DNA from: Chloroflexota bacterium
GTDB taxonomy: Bacteria; Chloroflexota; Dehalococcoidia; DSTF01; JACRBR01
Assembly: GCA_021813085.1 (NCBI GenBank)
Contig: JAKAMA010000122.1
Span: 1 to 7,208, forward strand
DNA length: 7,208 nt
Direction of reading: 5' to 3'
The translations under genes and the position numbers were made by a program. Under the pieces are notes generated by a model that was not told the origin of the DNA, made no database searches, and worked only from the letters and a program-made list of their open reading frames with translations. Position 1 is the stretch's first letter. Every line of letters starts with the position of its first letter. Below are positions 1-6,442 of the stretch, in pieces.

Positions 1-1998
1 GTGGCGTACAACCTGATCGTGCCGATGTTCTTCGCGCTCGCGGGCGCGGCGACGTTCTCGCTGGCCTACAACCTCGCGGAGTCGACGCGCAGGCTGATGC
101 GCAGGCGGCCCGGGCGGCTGCCGATCAGCGCGCGCGGGCCGATCCTCTGCGGCATCGCCGCGATCTTCCTGGTGCTGATCGCGGGGAACCTGCGCGCGGT
201 GATCGTGCTGGAACAGAGCTTCTCGCGCGTCAGTCCGTGGCACACGGGTGTGCCGCTGCTCGGCGGCGTCGTCGCGATCGCCGGCGGCTTCAAGGCGGCG
301 ATCTTCGGGGACGCGTCGTTCCGGCAGCTCGTCTACAGCTACGACTGGTGGGCGCCGAGCCGGGCGCTGACGGTCGTGCACCCCTCGAAGGAAGTGACGC
401 CGATCACGGAGTTCCCGTTCTGGACGTTCCTCTTCGCCGACCTGCACGCGCACCTGATGGCGATGCCCTTCGCGCTGACGTCGGCGGCCGTCGGGCTGGC
501 CGCCGTGCTGAACTTCACCCGGCTGGACCGCGAGAGCCCGCGCGTGCGGGAGGTCACGAGCTGGCTGATGGTCGCGTTGATCGCGCTGATCGTCGGCGCG
601 CTGCGCTGGATCAACTCGTGGGACTACCCGCCGTTCCTGCTGCTCGGCGCGGCGGCGCTACTCATCGGCGAGCGCGCGAAGGAAGGGCGCGTCAACCTGC
701 GGGCGGTCGTTGTAGGCGGCTTCAAGTCGCTGGTGATGGTGGCGCTGTCGTACGCGTTCTTCGCGCGCTTCGCGAAGAACTACAACATGTTCTACAGCGG
801 CTTCCACCAGTCCGACCAGACGACGGCGCTGGCGGACTACCTGAGCCAGTTCGGCATCCTGCTCTTCCTGGTCACCGGCCTGGTGCTGTTCAACCTGAAC
901 CGCGCGATCACGCGCAGCCACGGCATCCGGCGCATCTTCTTCGGCCGCGGGCGGCGGCGCCGGCCAGCGGACAGCATGCCGGTGATGGCGGCGCTGATGG
1001 TCGCGGGCGCCATCATCATCCGGGCGGGCACGACGGAGCGTTGGGGCGTGACGATGCTGGCGTTCGTCGGGCTGGCGGCGGTGCTGCTGTGCGCGTGGCG
1101 CGAGCTGCGCAGCCCGGTGCCCACGGCGCCCGCGATGCTGTACGTGTACGCGATGGTGGCGCTGGGGCTCGGGCTCTCGGGCGGGGTCGAGCTGCTGACG
1201 CTCGACGGCGACATCGGCCGCATGAACACGGTCTTCAAGTTCTACCTGCACGTCTGGCTGATGTGGGGGGTCATCGGGGCGTACGCGCTCTGGTACCTGT
1301 TCTTCGTGATGCGCCCGCAGGAGGCGTTCCTGCGGCGCGCGGGCGCCTTCCGGGCGGGCCTCGTGATGGCGCCGCGCTACGCGTTCGGCGCGGCCGCGGC
1401 GGTCCTCCTCGTCCTGGCGCTGGCCTTCCCGTACTTCGGCACGCGGGCGCGCGTCCACGACCGCTTCAACCCGGCGCAGGGCACGGGAAACAACGGCATG
1501 ACGTACATGGACGCGGCGGTGTACAACGACCGCGACGGGACGACCGGCCGGGGCGGCGAGCACGTGCTCAAGTACGACCGCGACGGCATCGACTGGATGC
1601 GGGCGCACGTCCAGGGCACGCCGCCGATCATCGAGGGCATCGCGCCGATCTACCACTACGGCAGCCGGGTGTCGATCTACACGGGGCTGCCGGACGTGCT
1701 GGGCTGGGACTGGCACCAGACGCAGCAGCGGCAGCGCTTCGCGGCCGCGGTGCAGGACCGCATCAACGACATCAACACGTTCTACTCGACGACGGACATC
1801 GGCGTGGCGCGGCAGATCCTCGCCCGCTACGGCGTCCAGTACGTGATCGTCGGCGACGTGGAGCGCAACTACTACCCGGCAGCGGGGATCCAGAAGTTCC
1901 AGGACGGGCTGGGCGGCGCCCTGGAGCTGGCCTACCAGAACCCCGGCATGCAGATCTGGCACGTGATCCCGCAGGCGCAACTGGCGGCAGCGCGGTAA
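1..1998 (+). CDS. DUF2298 (Chlor_Arch_YYY) multi-pass membrane protein, 5'-truncated
   Basis: The frame is open from the first base, and 665 residues are visible up to TAA at 1996-1998. The protein is strongly hydrophobic, with many membrane segments to about residue 480. A soluble, probably extracytoplasmic tail of roughly 185 residues follows. Family-type motifs are FADLHAH (residues 145-151), RWINSWDYPPF (202-212) and RMNTVFKFYLHVW (407-419). The tail contains TGLPDVLGWDWHQ and a YGVQYVIVGDVER stretch. From memory, the family's namesake YYYxG motif lies just before the AYNL...P.FFAL stretch seen here at residues 2-13. The real start is therefore almost certainly upstream, and the GTG at base 1 is internal. 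The family's biochemical function is not established. Its topology, with acidic/His loop motifs between helices and a C-terminal soluble domain, recalls GT-C type glycosyltransferases, which is inference only. The glycan genes downstream fit a role at the cell surface. Family assignment is confident; function is unknown. Confidence 0.9.
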   Translation: MAYNLIVPMFFALAGAATFSLAYNLAESTRRLMRRRPGRLPISARGPILCGIAAIFLVLIAGNLRAVIVLEQSFSRVSPWHTGVPLLGGVVAIAGGFKAAIFGDASFRQLVYSYDWWAPSRALTVVHPSKEVTPITEFPFWTFLFADLHAHLMAMPFALTSAAVGLAAVLNFTRLDRESPRVREVTSWLMVALIALIVGALRWINSWDYPPFLLLGAAALLIGERAKEGRVNLRAVVVGGFKSLVMVALSYAFFARFAKNYNMFYSGFHQSDQTTALADYLSQFGILLFLVTGLVLFNLNRAITRSHGIRRIFFGRGRRRRPADSMPVMAALMVAGAIIIRAGTTERWGVTMLAFVGLAAVLLCAWRELRSPVPTAPAMLYVYAMVALGLGLSGGVELLTLDGDIGRMNTVFKFYLHVWLMWGVIGAYALWYLFFVMRPQEAFLRRAGAFRAGLVMAPRYAFGAAAAVLLVLALAFPYFGTRARVHDRFNPAQGTGNNGMTYMDAAVYNDRDGTTGRGGEHVLKYDRDGIDWMRAHVQGTPPIIEGIAPIYHYGSRVSIYTGLPDVLGWDWHQTQQRQRFAAAVQDRINDINTFYSTTDIGVARQILARYGVQYVIVGDVERNYYPAAGIQKFQDGLGGALELAYQNPGMQIWHVIPQAQLAAAR

Positions 1999-2058
1999 TC
2001 AGCGTCCGGCCTCGAAGAGCCGCCTCGGCAGTCTCGCCCCCGGCCGCGCCGTCCCACG

Positions 2059-2088
2059 CGTAGCGAGGGAGCTTCAGCTCCGTCCTCG
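2059..2088 (+). repeat. CGTAG-headed hairpin element, copy A
   Basis: CGTAG is followed by a stem-loop. GGAGC (2068-2072) pairs with GCTCC (2077-2081) around a TTCA loop. An outer CGAG (2064-2067) pairs with CTCG (2085-2088) across a 3-base bulge. The element lies 60 bases after the DUF2298 stop. There is no T-run, so it is not a classical intrinsic terminator, though it could stabilise or end the transcript. It shares the CGTAG head and hairpin layout with the elements at 4699 and 4739, but its stem sequence differs. Confidence 0.5.
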
Positions 2089-2175
2089 GTCTGTGCGCGC
2101 ATCCCTGATCCCCGCATTCCGTCCGTCATGTGGGCCCAACGCGTCGGTGGCGCGCGCCGCCGCCGCGCGAGCGGC

Positions 2176-2181
2176 TAGAAT
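2176..2181 (+). promoter_or_regulatory. probable leaderless -10 box (TAGAAT) for the O-antigen ligase gene
   Basis: TAGAAT ends seven bases before the ATG at 2189, so transcription would begin at or beside the start codon. No Shine-Dalgarno sequence precedes this ATG, which fits leaderless translation. No clear TTGACA-like -35 is visible. The GGCGCGCGCC palindrome at 2149-2158 occupies that position, which may be only base composition. Confidence 0.6.
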
Positions 2182-2188
2182 ACGCGCG

Positions 2189-3655
2189 ATGGCGTTCGTT
2201 GACCTGAGACTACCGCGGCCGGGCCCGCTGCCGGCGGTGCCGGCCGAGGCGTGGCCCGCCGCGGGCCTGCTCGCGGCCGTCGCGCTGGCGACCGGCGCGC
2301 TCTTCGGGCATCCCGCCATGTTCGCGCTGGCGGCCGTCGCCGCGGTGGCGGCGGGGATCGCGTTCTACGAGCCGCGCGTCATCGGCCCCATGCTCGTGCT
2401 GGCGCTGCCGCTCGAGATCTCGAAGCTGGCGGTCCCCTTCCTGCGGACGCGCGCCGACCTGGGCGGCGGCCTGCCGCCGACGTCGATCGTCGACGCGGGC
2501 CGCCTCGTCGTGGCGCTGGCGTGCGCCGTGTGGCTGCTGCGCCCGGGACGGCCGCGGCGCGAGGTGCTGCCCTCGTCGCCGCTCGTGCTGCCGCTGGCGC
2601 TGCTCTTCACCGTGTACGCGCTCTCGATGCTCTACGCCATCGACGTCTCGGCGGCGCGCACGGAGACCTTGCGGCTGGCGTTTTCGCTGGGGACGTTCGC
2701 GCTCGTCCCGTTCTTCGTGCGCGACCGCGCGTCGCTGCGCTGGACGCTGTACGCGTTCGTCTTCATGATGGGCGCGCTGTCGATCATCGGCATCTACCAG
2801 GAGTTCAGCGGGCGCTTCCTCTGGAACCCGGGGCTCGGCCTCTACGGCCAGCGGCGCATCAACACGACGTTCGCGGACCCGAACGACTTCGCGCGCTTCC
2901 TGATCGAGGGCGTGGCGGTCGCCCTGGCGCTCTGGTTCTTCGCCCGACGGCGCACGAAGGTCGCGTTCCTCCTGCCGGCGATGCTCCTCGCGCTCCTGAC
3001 GCTGGAGTTCACGGGTTCGCGCGGGTCGTGGATCGTTGCCCTCGTGACGCTGCCGGCGACGATCGCCCTGCTGCCGATCGCGCGCGCGCTGCGCCTGCGG
3101 ATGCTCGGCATGGGCGCGGCGCTGCTTGTGGCGGCGGCACTGGCGCTCGTCGTCTCCAACCCGTACTTCAGCAACCGCGTCGACACGTTCAAGTTCGGCG
3201 TCGCGGCGGCGGGCGCGCGGCCCTACCTGGTGGAGGCGGGGCTGAACATGTTCACCGACCACCCGCTCACCGGCGTCGGGATCGGCGGCTACCAGACGGC
3301 GTTCGTCTACGACTACTATCACTACAAGGACCCGCAGATCCACGCGAACGTGACCATCTCACACACATCGCTCGTGACGATGCTCGCCGAGCTAGGGGTG
3401 ATCGGCATGGCGGCGCTGGCGTTCCTCGCATGGCGCTGGCTCGCGTACATCCGCCGCGTCCTCGCGGCCGGCGACGGCGAGCTGCGCGCGGTCGTCGTCG
3501 CGATGGCGATGATCAGCGCGATCATCCTGCTTGCGTCGCAGACGGAGGGGCGCTTCCTCGAAGACCCGTATCTCTGGTTCGCGGCCGGGATCGTCGTCGC
3601 GGCCGAAGCGATCGCCGCGCCGGCGCTCCCGCCCGCGGCCAGCGACGACACGTGA
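2189..3655 (+). CDS. O-antigen ligase/polymerase-like (Wzy_C, PF04932) membrane protein
   Basis: A 488-residue protein with roughly ten to twelve hydrophobic segments, a usual size for the WaaL/Wzy/PglL superfamily. These proteins act at the outer face of the membrane, joining or polymerising glycans carried on polyprenyl diphosphate. Family motifs are TFADPNDFARF (Asn232), SRGSW (277-281) in the Wzy_C core, and FTDHPLTGVGIGGY (355-368) in the large external loop. After that comes ISHTSLVTMLAELGVIG, whose His392 matches the family's conserved loop histidine. An in-frame ATG exists at 2093, but the ATG at 2189 is chosen because a TAGAAT box sits seven bases before it and the extra residues are Ala/Arg-rich and unlike a membrane protein N-terminus. 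The gene overlaps the following glycosyltransferase by four bases, so the two are probably translated together. Whether it acts as ligase, polymerase or protein O-glycosylase cannot be told from sequence. Confidence 0.9.
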   Translation: MAFVDLRLPRPGPLPAVPAEAWPAAGLLAAVALATGALFGHPAMFALAAVAAVAAGIAFYEPRVIGPMLVLALPLEISKLAVPFLRTRADLGGGLPPTSIVDAGRLVVALACAVWLLRPGRPRREVLPSSPLVLPLALLFTVYALSMLYAIDVSAARTETLRLAFSLGTFALVPFFVRDRASLRWTLYAFVFMMGALSIIGIYQEFSGRFLWNPGLGLYGQRRINTTFADPNDFARFLIEGVAVALALWFFARRRTKVAFLLPAMLLALLTLEFTGSRGSWIVALVTLPATIALLPIARALRLRMLGMGAALLVAAALALVVSNPYFSNRVDTFKFGVAAAGARPYLVEAGLNMFTDHPLTGVGIGGYQTAFVYDYYHYKDPQIHANVTISHTSLVTMLAELGVIGMAALAFLAWRWLAYIRRVLAAGDGELRAVVVAMAMISAIILLASQTEGRFLEDPYLWFAAGIVVAAEAIAAPALPPAASDDT

Positions 3656-4743
3656 GAGCGGTCTACCTCGCCGACGCGCCGTACATCCACACGCGGCGGT
3701 GGGTGGAGCACTTCGCGCGGCTCGGCTGGGACGCGCACGTGATCTCGTTCCGGCCGGCGGAGATCACGGGCGCACGCGTGCACCACATCGACGGGCTCGA
3801 GACGCTGGGCAAGCCGCGCTACATCGTCCACGCGCGGCGCGTCCGGTCGCTGGTCCGCGAGCTGCGGCCGGATGTGCTGCACGCCCTGCACCTGACGAGC
3901 TACGGCTTCCTCGCCGGCTTCTCGGGGGTGCAGCCGTCGATCGTCTCGGTGTGGGGCACGGACGTGCTCGAAGCGCCGCGCCTGACGCCGCTGCACCGCT
4001 GGATCACGGGCTACGCGCTGGCGCGCGCCGGCGCGGTAACGGCGACCGGCATGCGCCTCGCCGAGGCGACGCTGCCCTACATGCCGGCGGGCAAGCCCGT
4101 GAGCGTCATCCCGTACGGCGTCGACCTCGACCGCTTCCGGCCGGCACTCCGCCCAGCGCGCCCGGCGGTCACCGTGGGGGCGGTCGCGCGCCTCTCGCCG
4201 GAGAAGGGCTTCGAACACCTGCTGCGGGCCGTGGCGGCGCTCGACGCCCGCGGCGTGACGGTCGACGTGCTGCTCGCGGGCGACGGGCCGTCGCGGCCGG
4301 CGCTCGAAGCGCTCGCCGCGGAACTGCGCATCGCGGACCGCGTCACGTTCGCCGGCGAGGTCGCGCACGACGATGTGCCCGGCGTGCTCCAGCGGCTCGA
4401 CGTGTTCGCGATGCCGTCGACGTGGGAGGGCTTCGGCGTCGGGGCGCTCGAGGCGTCGGCGATGGAGCTGCCGGTGGTGGCGTCGGACATCCACGGCATC
4501 CCGGACGTCGTCATCGACGGCGAAACAGGCATCCTCGTGCCGGCCCGCGACACCGGCGCGATCGCGGACGCGATCGCACGGCTCGCGGGCGATCCGGCGC
4601 TACGCCGCGCAACGGGCGCCGCCGGCCGGGCGTTCGTCGAGCGGCACTATCGCTGGCAGGACAACGCCGCGCTGATGGAGGCGCTGTACGCCGAGGAGCG
4701 TAGCGGCGGCCCCCCTGTCCGCCCTCGTCGTAATGGTGCGTAG
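3652..4743 (+). CDS. family 4 glycosyltransferase (GT-B fold)
   Basis: A 363-residue cytoplasmic glycosyltransferase expected to transfer a sugar from a nucleotide-sugar donor to a growing lipid-linked glycan. The N-terminal acceptor half has YLADAPYIHTRRW near the start and SVWGTDV around residues 99-105. The C-terminal donor half has LSPEKGF (181-187), LLAGDGP (207-213) and the GT4 EX7E motif, Glu259 and Glu267 in EGFGVGALE. It ends with the usual SDIHGIPDVV and TGILV pattern. The start is GTG at 3652, whose last three bases form the TGA of the preceding gene (GTGA overlap). This implies coupling with the Wzy_C gene and places VRAVYLADAP at the N-terminus, as expected. The final 14 residues (350-363, Arg/Gly/Pro-rich) are encoded by a hairpin repeat, and the stop is TAG of the next repeat copy, so this tail is probably not part of the ancestral enzyme. 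Sugar specificity is not predictable. Confidence 0.92.
   Translation: MRAVYLADAPYIHTRRWVEHFARLGWDAHVISFRPAEITGARVHHIDGLETLGKPRYIVHARRVRSLVRELRPDVLHALHLTSYGFLAGFSGVQPSIVSVWGTDVLEAPRLTPLHRWITGYALARAGAVTATGMRLAEATLPYMPAGKPVSVIPYGVDLDRFRPALRPARPAVTVGAVARLSPEKGFEHLLRAVAALDARGVTVDVLLAGDGPSRPALEALAAELRIADRVTFAGEVAHDDVPGVLQRLDVFAMPSTWEGFGVGALEASAMELPVVASDIHGIPDVVIDGETGILVPARDTGAIADAIARLAGDPALRRATGAAGRAFVERHYRWQDNAALMEALYAEERSGGPPVRPRRNGA
4699..4724 (+). repeat. CGTAG-headed hairpin element, copy B, inside the glycosyltransferase 3' end
   Basis: CGTAG followed by a GGCGG (4705-4709) / CCGCC (4719-4723) stem with a C-rich 9-base loop. It aligns with copy C, which starts 40 bases later: shared blocks are CGTAG, GG, GG, CCC and TGTCCGCC. 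It is read through as codons 350-358 of the glycosyltransferase, in a frame that avoids its own TAG. Confidence 0.6.
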
Positions 4744-4765
4744 GGGTGGACCCACGTGTCCGCCG
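4739..4765 (+). repeat. CGTAG-headed hairpin element, copy C, supplying the stop codon
   Basis: CGTAG followed by a 7-bp stem, GGTGGAC (4745-4751) with GTCCGCC (4758-4764), which includes one G-T wobble; the loop is CCACGT. The TAG at 4741-4743 is the in-frame stop of the glycosyltransferase. The hairpin sits at the end of the plus-strand operon, facing the convergent esterase gene, so it may mark the transcript end. No T-run follows. Confidence 0.6.
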
Positions 4766-4812
4766 GCGGGGTCACGCGCCGACCGCCCGATGCGGCCCCG
4801 TCCCGCCGCACG

Positions 4813-4826
4813 GCCCGTCTGGGCGC
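4813..4826. repeat. GCCCGTCTGGGCGC palindrome, intergenic copy
   Basis: GCCC and GGGC arms flank a GTCT loop. The full 14 bases recur on the opposite strand at 6240-6253 inside the esterase signal-peptide region. In both places a 7-bp tandem array is adjacent. Confidence 0.45.
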
Positions 4827-4852
4827 CTCCACCGTCCACCGTCCAGCCTCCA
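4825..4852 (+). repeat. heptad tandem array nnnTCCA, intergenic copy
   Basis: Four consecutive 7-base units read GCCTCCA, CCGTCCA, CCGTCCA, GCCTCCA, keeping TCCA at a strict period of seven. The array lies between the convergent glycosyltransferase and esterase genes. A second array of the same type, on the other strand, is at 6260-6295. Confidence 0.65.
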
Positions 4853-4890
4853 GTGTCTGACCCCGGAGCGGGCATGTTCAAGGCAGGCGC

Positions 4891-6327
4891 TTACGGCGCC
4901 GTCGTCACCGTCCCGGGGTCGCCCGCGGCGAGCGGGTCCGTGAACCTGCGGCCGATGTTGGTGAGGTCGCCGGAGAGGTCGTCGCCGGCGGGCTTCCGCC
5001 CCTGCGTCACCCAGGCGACGAGGTCGCTGAACGCCTGCTCGCGCTCTTGCGCGCTGAAGTTGCAGTGGCCCGGCCGCCGGATCGCGCGCTGGACCAGCAG
5101 GTTTCCCCGGCCGGCGGCATCGACGATCTTGCGGTAGGCCTGCTCCTGGCTGATCGGCACGAAGAGGTCGCCGGTGCCGTGGATGGTGAGCAGCGGCCGC
5201 TCGATCTTGCCCGTCTCCGGCGCGAACTCGGGATACGTCGCCGGGTCGCGGAACGCGGGGTTCGCGGCGACGCGCGCGATCTCGCGGTTGAGCTGCGCGC
5301 TCGTGACGCCGAAGCCTGGATCGATGCGATAGATCGTCCGGGCGTTACCCGCGGCGGCGTTGCCGGGGCCCGGTTGCGCCGTGGCATCGCGCAGCACGAA
5401 GAAGTTGGGCACGTACTGGAGCAGGAAGCCCTCGTTGAAGAAGGGCCTGGGGCCGCCGGTCAGGTTCTCGATCGCGTCCTCGAACGCCCTGCCCTTTGCG
5501 GTGAGCCCGCCGGGTAAGCCGAGCGCCGGCGCGATGTCGTCCTTGAGCCGCTGGTCGAGCAGGCGGGCATCGGTCGCCACACTCGTGAAATTGACGCCGG
5601 CGAAGTAGCTGGCGAGGGCACCCCAGCTCAGGAAGTAGTCGAGGATCTGGCTGCCGGCGACGACGCCGCACTCACTGAGCGCGCCATCGTACGCGGTTGG
5701 GTAGTGCTCGAGCGAGTACACGACGACGTGGCCGCCCATCGACTGCCCGTACAGGTACTGATGCTTCGGCTGCCCGACCTTCTCGGCGAAAACGGCGCGG
5801 AGCGCGTACGTGTCGCGCGCGCCGGCGCCGGGCTGGTAGCCGTTCTTCGTGTAGCTGGACGCCGCCCAGGCATAGCCGTGGTCGATGAGGAACTGCCGGA
5901 TCAGTGGCATCGTAACCGTGAGCCGCGTCGCGTTGCCCCGGAACCCGTGCGCGTAGTAGACGACGTCTCCGTTCCAGGCGTCCGGCACCTCGATCTGGTA
6001 GGCGCCGCCGGAATACTCGCCATAGATCGCACGGGCGCCCGGGAGCGGGTCGAACTTCGGGTCCGCGACCGTGTAGGTCGCGGCGACCGGTGTGACCGGC
6101 AGGGTGAGCGGCGTCGCGACGGCGAGCGGCGTCGCCTGCGCCGCCTGCGCGGCTGGCGCCGCGGCCTTCGGGCCGGTGCCGCCGGAGCAGGCGGCAAGCG
6201 CGAGTGCGAGGGCGGCGAGGGCAAGGACGGGGGCGGTGCGCGCCCAGACGGGCGCGCGATGGAGCGCTGGAGGGTGGAGAGTGGAAGACGGAAGACTCGC
6301 CGGTGATTGTGGGTCGCGCGGGAACAT
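4891..6327 (-). CDS. secreted alpha/beta-hydrolase lipoprotein (putative esterase)
   Basis: A 478-residue exported hydrolase. A signal peptide with an Ala/Leu core ends in lipobox LAAC (Cys47), so the protein should be lipid-anchored outside the membrane. An Ala/Pro/Thr-rich linker runs to about residue 85, followed by an alpha/beta-hydrolase domain. Visible elements are the oxyanion-type YYAHG (124-128), nucleophile elbow GQSMGG (Ser196), GTGDLF (Asp387) and PGHCNF (His421). Cys422 next to His421 and Cys220 after the elbow recall tannase/feruloyl esterases, but the residue before Ser196 is Gln where that CS-D-HC motif has Cys, so the match is only partial. Substrate is unknown. ATG at 6327 is chosen because no ATG, GTG or TTG lies between it and the hydrophobic core, and a TACACT box lies just upstream. 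The n-region (about 30 residues) is unusually long and partly encoded by a heptad repeat. The frame stays open upstream to 7182, but that part is antisense to another gene. Confidence 0.85.
   Translation of the reverse strand: MFPRDPQSPASLPSSTLHPPALHRAPVWARTAPVLALAALALALAACSGGTGPKAAAPAAQAAQATPLAVATPLTLPVTPVAATYTVADPKFDPLPGARAIYGEYSGGAYQIEVPDAWNGDVVYYAHGFRGNATRLTVTMPLIRQFLIDHGYAWAASSYTKNGYQPGAGARDTYALRAVFAEKVGQPKHQYLYGQSMGGHVVVYSLEHYPTAYDGALSECGVVAGSQILDYFLSWGALASYFAGVNFTSVATDARLLDQRLKDDIAPALGLPGGLTAKGRAFEDAIENLTGGPRPFFNEGFLLQYVPNFFVLRDATAQPGPGNAAAGNARTIYRIDPGFGVTSAQLNREIARVAANPAFRDPATYPEFAPETGKIERPLLTIHGTGDLFVPISQEQAYRKIVDAAGRGNLLVQRAIRRPGHCNFSAQEREQAFSDLVAWVTQGRKPAGDDLSGDLTNIGRRFTDPLAAGDPGTVTTAP
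6238..6257. repeat. perfect 8-bp inverted repeat in the esterase signal-peptide coding region
   Basis: GCGCGCCC (6238-6245) and GGGCGCGC (6250-6257) flank AGAC, a perfect 8-bp stem. On the minus strand it encodes residues about 24-30, just before the hydrophobic core. It contains the 14 bases shared with 4813-4826. In the mRNA it would form a stable hairpin about 70 bases after the start codon. Confidence 0.6.
6260..6295 (-). repeat. heptad tandem array nnnTCCA inside the esterase N-terminus
   Basis: Read on the minus strand, the units are TCTTCCG, TCTTCCA, CTCTCCA, CCCTCCA and an 8-base GCGCTCCA. They encode the Ser/Pro/Leu/His-rich stretch at residues about 11-23, ahead of the signal-peptide core. 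Because the period is seven, the reading frame shifts with each unit, so the array was probably not shaped by selection on the protein. Confidence 0.6.
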
Positions 6328-6336
6328 GTGGAGGGC

Positions 6337-6342
6337 AGTGTA
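6337..6342 (-). promoter_or_regulatory. probable -10 box (TACACT) for the esterase gene
   Basis: On the minus strand TACACT is followed by nine bases and then the ATG at 6327. That spacing implies a leaderless or nearly leaderless mRNA. The intervening GCCCTCCAC has no Shine-Dalgarno sequence. No clear -35 hexamer is seen. Confidence 0.5.
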
Positions 6343-6429
6343 GCAGGAAGCGGGGAGGGTGAGCCGGAGAGTCGGGGGAGCGCCGGCGACGCGTAGGCCT
6401 GGCGGCGGGTTCCAGCGCTCGCGGGTGTG

Positions 6430-6436
6430 TAAAGAT
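6430..6436 (+). promoter_or_regulatory. possible -10 box (TAAAGAT) for the beta-propeller lipoprotein gene
   Basis: An AT-rich island in otherwise GC-rich DNA ends six bases before the ATG at 6443. It fits the leaderless layout seen at 2176, but it is a poorer match to TAnnnT, since the T falls at position seven. There is no Shine-Dalgarno sequence. With the esterase promoter it makes a compact divergent promoter region (6328-6442). Confidence 0.4.
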
Positions 6437-6442
6437 ATGCCC

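Noticed and set aside
1..3. GTG at base 1 as the true start of the DUF2298 gene
   Set aside because: The visible protein begins in the middle of the family's conserved hydrophobic core, and the namesake YYYxG region would lie upstream. The GTG is most likely an internal Val codon at the window edge.
237..2063. Long overlapping open frame on the plus strand within the DUF2298 gene, and similar long frames at 658-1980 (-), 2210-3343 (-), 3322-4494 (-) and 3531-4703 (+)
   Set aside because: Their translations are Arg/Ala/Gly/His-rich without domains or plausible hydrophobic patterns. Each is a shadow of a real gene with clear motifs in another frame.
2149..2158. GGCGCGCGCC palindrome as an operator at the -35 position of the Wzy_C promoter
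   Set aside because: Alternating GC palindromes are common in DNA of this composition, and no second half-site or regulator gene supports it.
2093..2188. Earlier in-frame ATG for the Wzy_C gene, adding 32 residues
   Set aside because: The extra residues are Ala/Arg-rich low complexity. The TAGAAT box at 2176 would lie inside the coding region, whereas it fits a leaderless start at 2189.
2251..3651. Upstream extension of the glycosyltransferase frame
   Set aside because: It overlaps the whole Wzy_C gene out of frame and has Arg/Gly-rich composition. The GT fold begins properly at the GTG of 3652.
4739..4765. Classical intrinsic terminator after the glycosyltransferase
   Set aside because: The hairpin is good, but no T-run follows on either strand. 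It is listed only as a repeat with a possible transcript-end role.
4825..4852. Heptad array as a CRISPR or recombination array
   Set aside because: Units are only seven bases long with no spacers, and there are no cas genes or integrase nearby.
4733..5137. Small plus-strand frame spanning the convergent gap
   Set aside because: It is antisense to the esterase C-terminus and composed of repeat and intergenic sequence. There is no domain or start signal.
6392..6415. A fourth CGTAG element (CGTAGG followed by CTGG...CCAG) in the divergent region
   Set aside because: The stem is only four base pairs and lacks the CCGCC-type arm. The resemblance is too weak to call.
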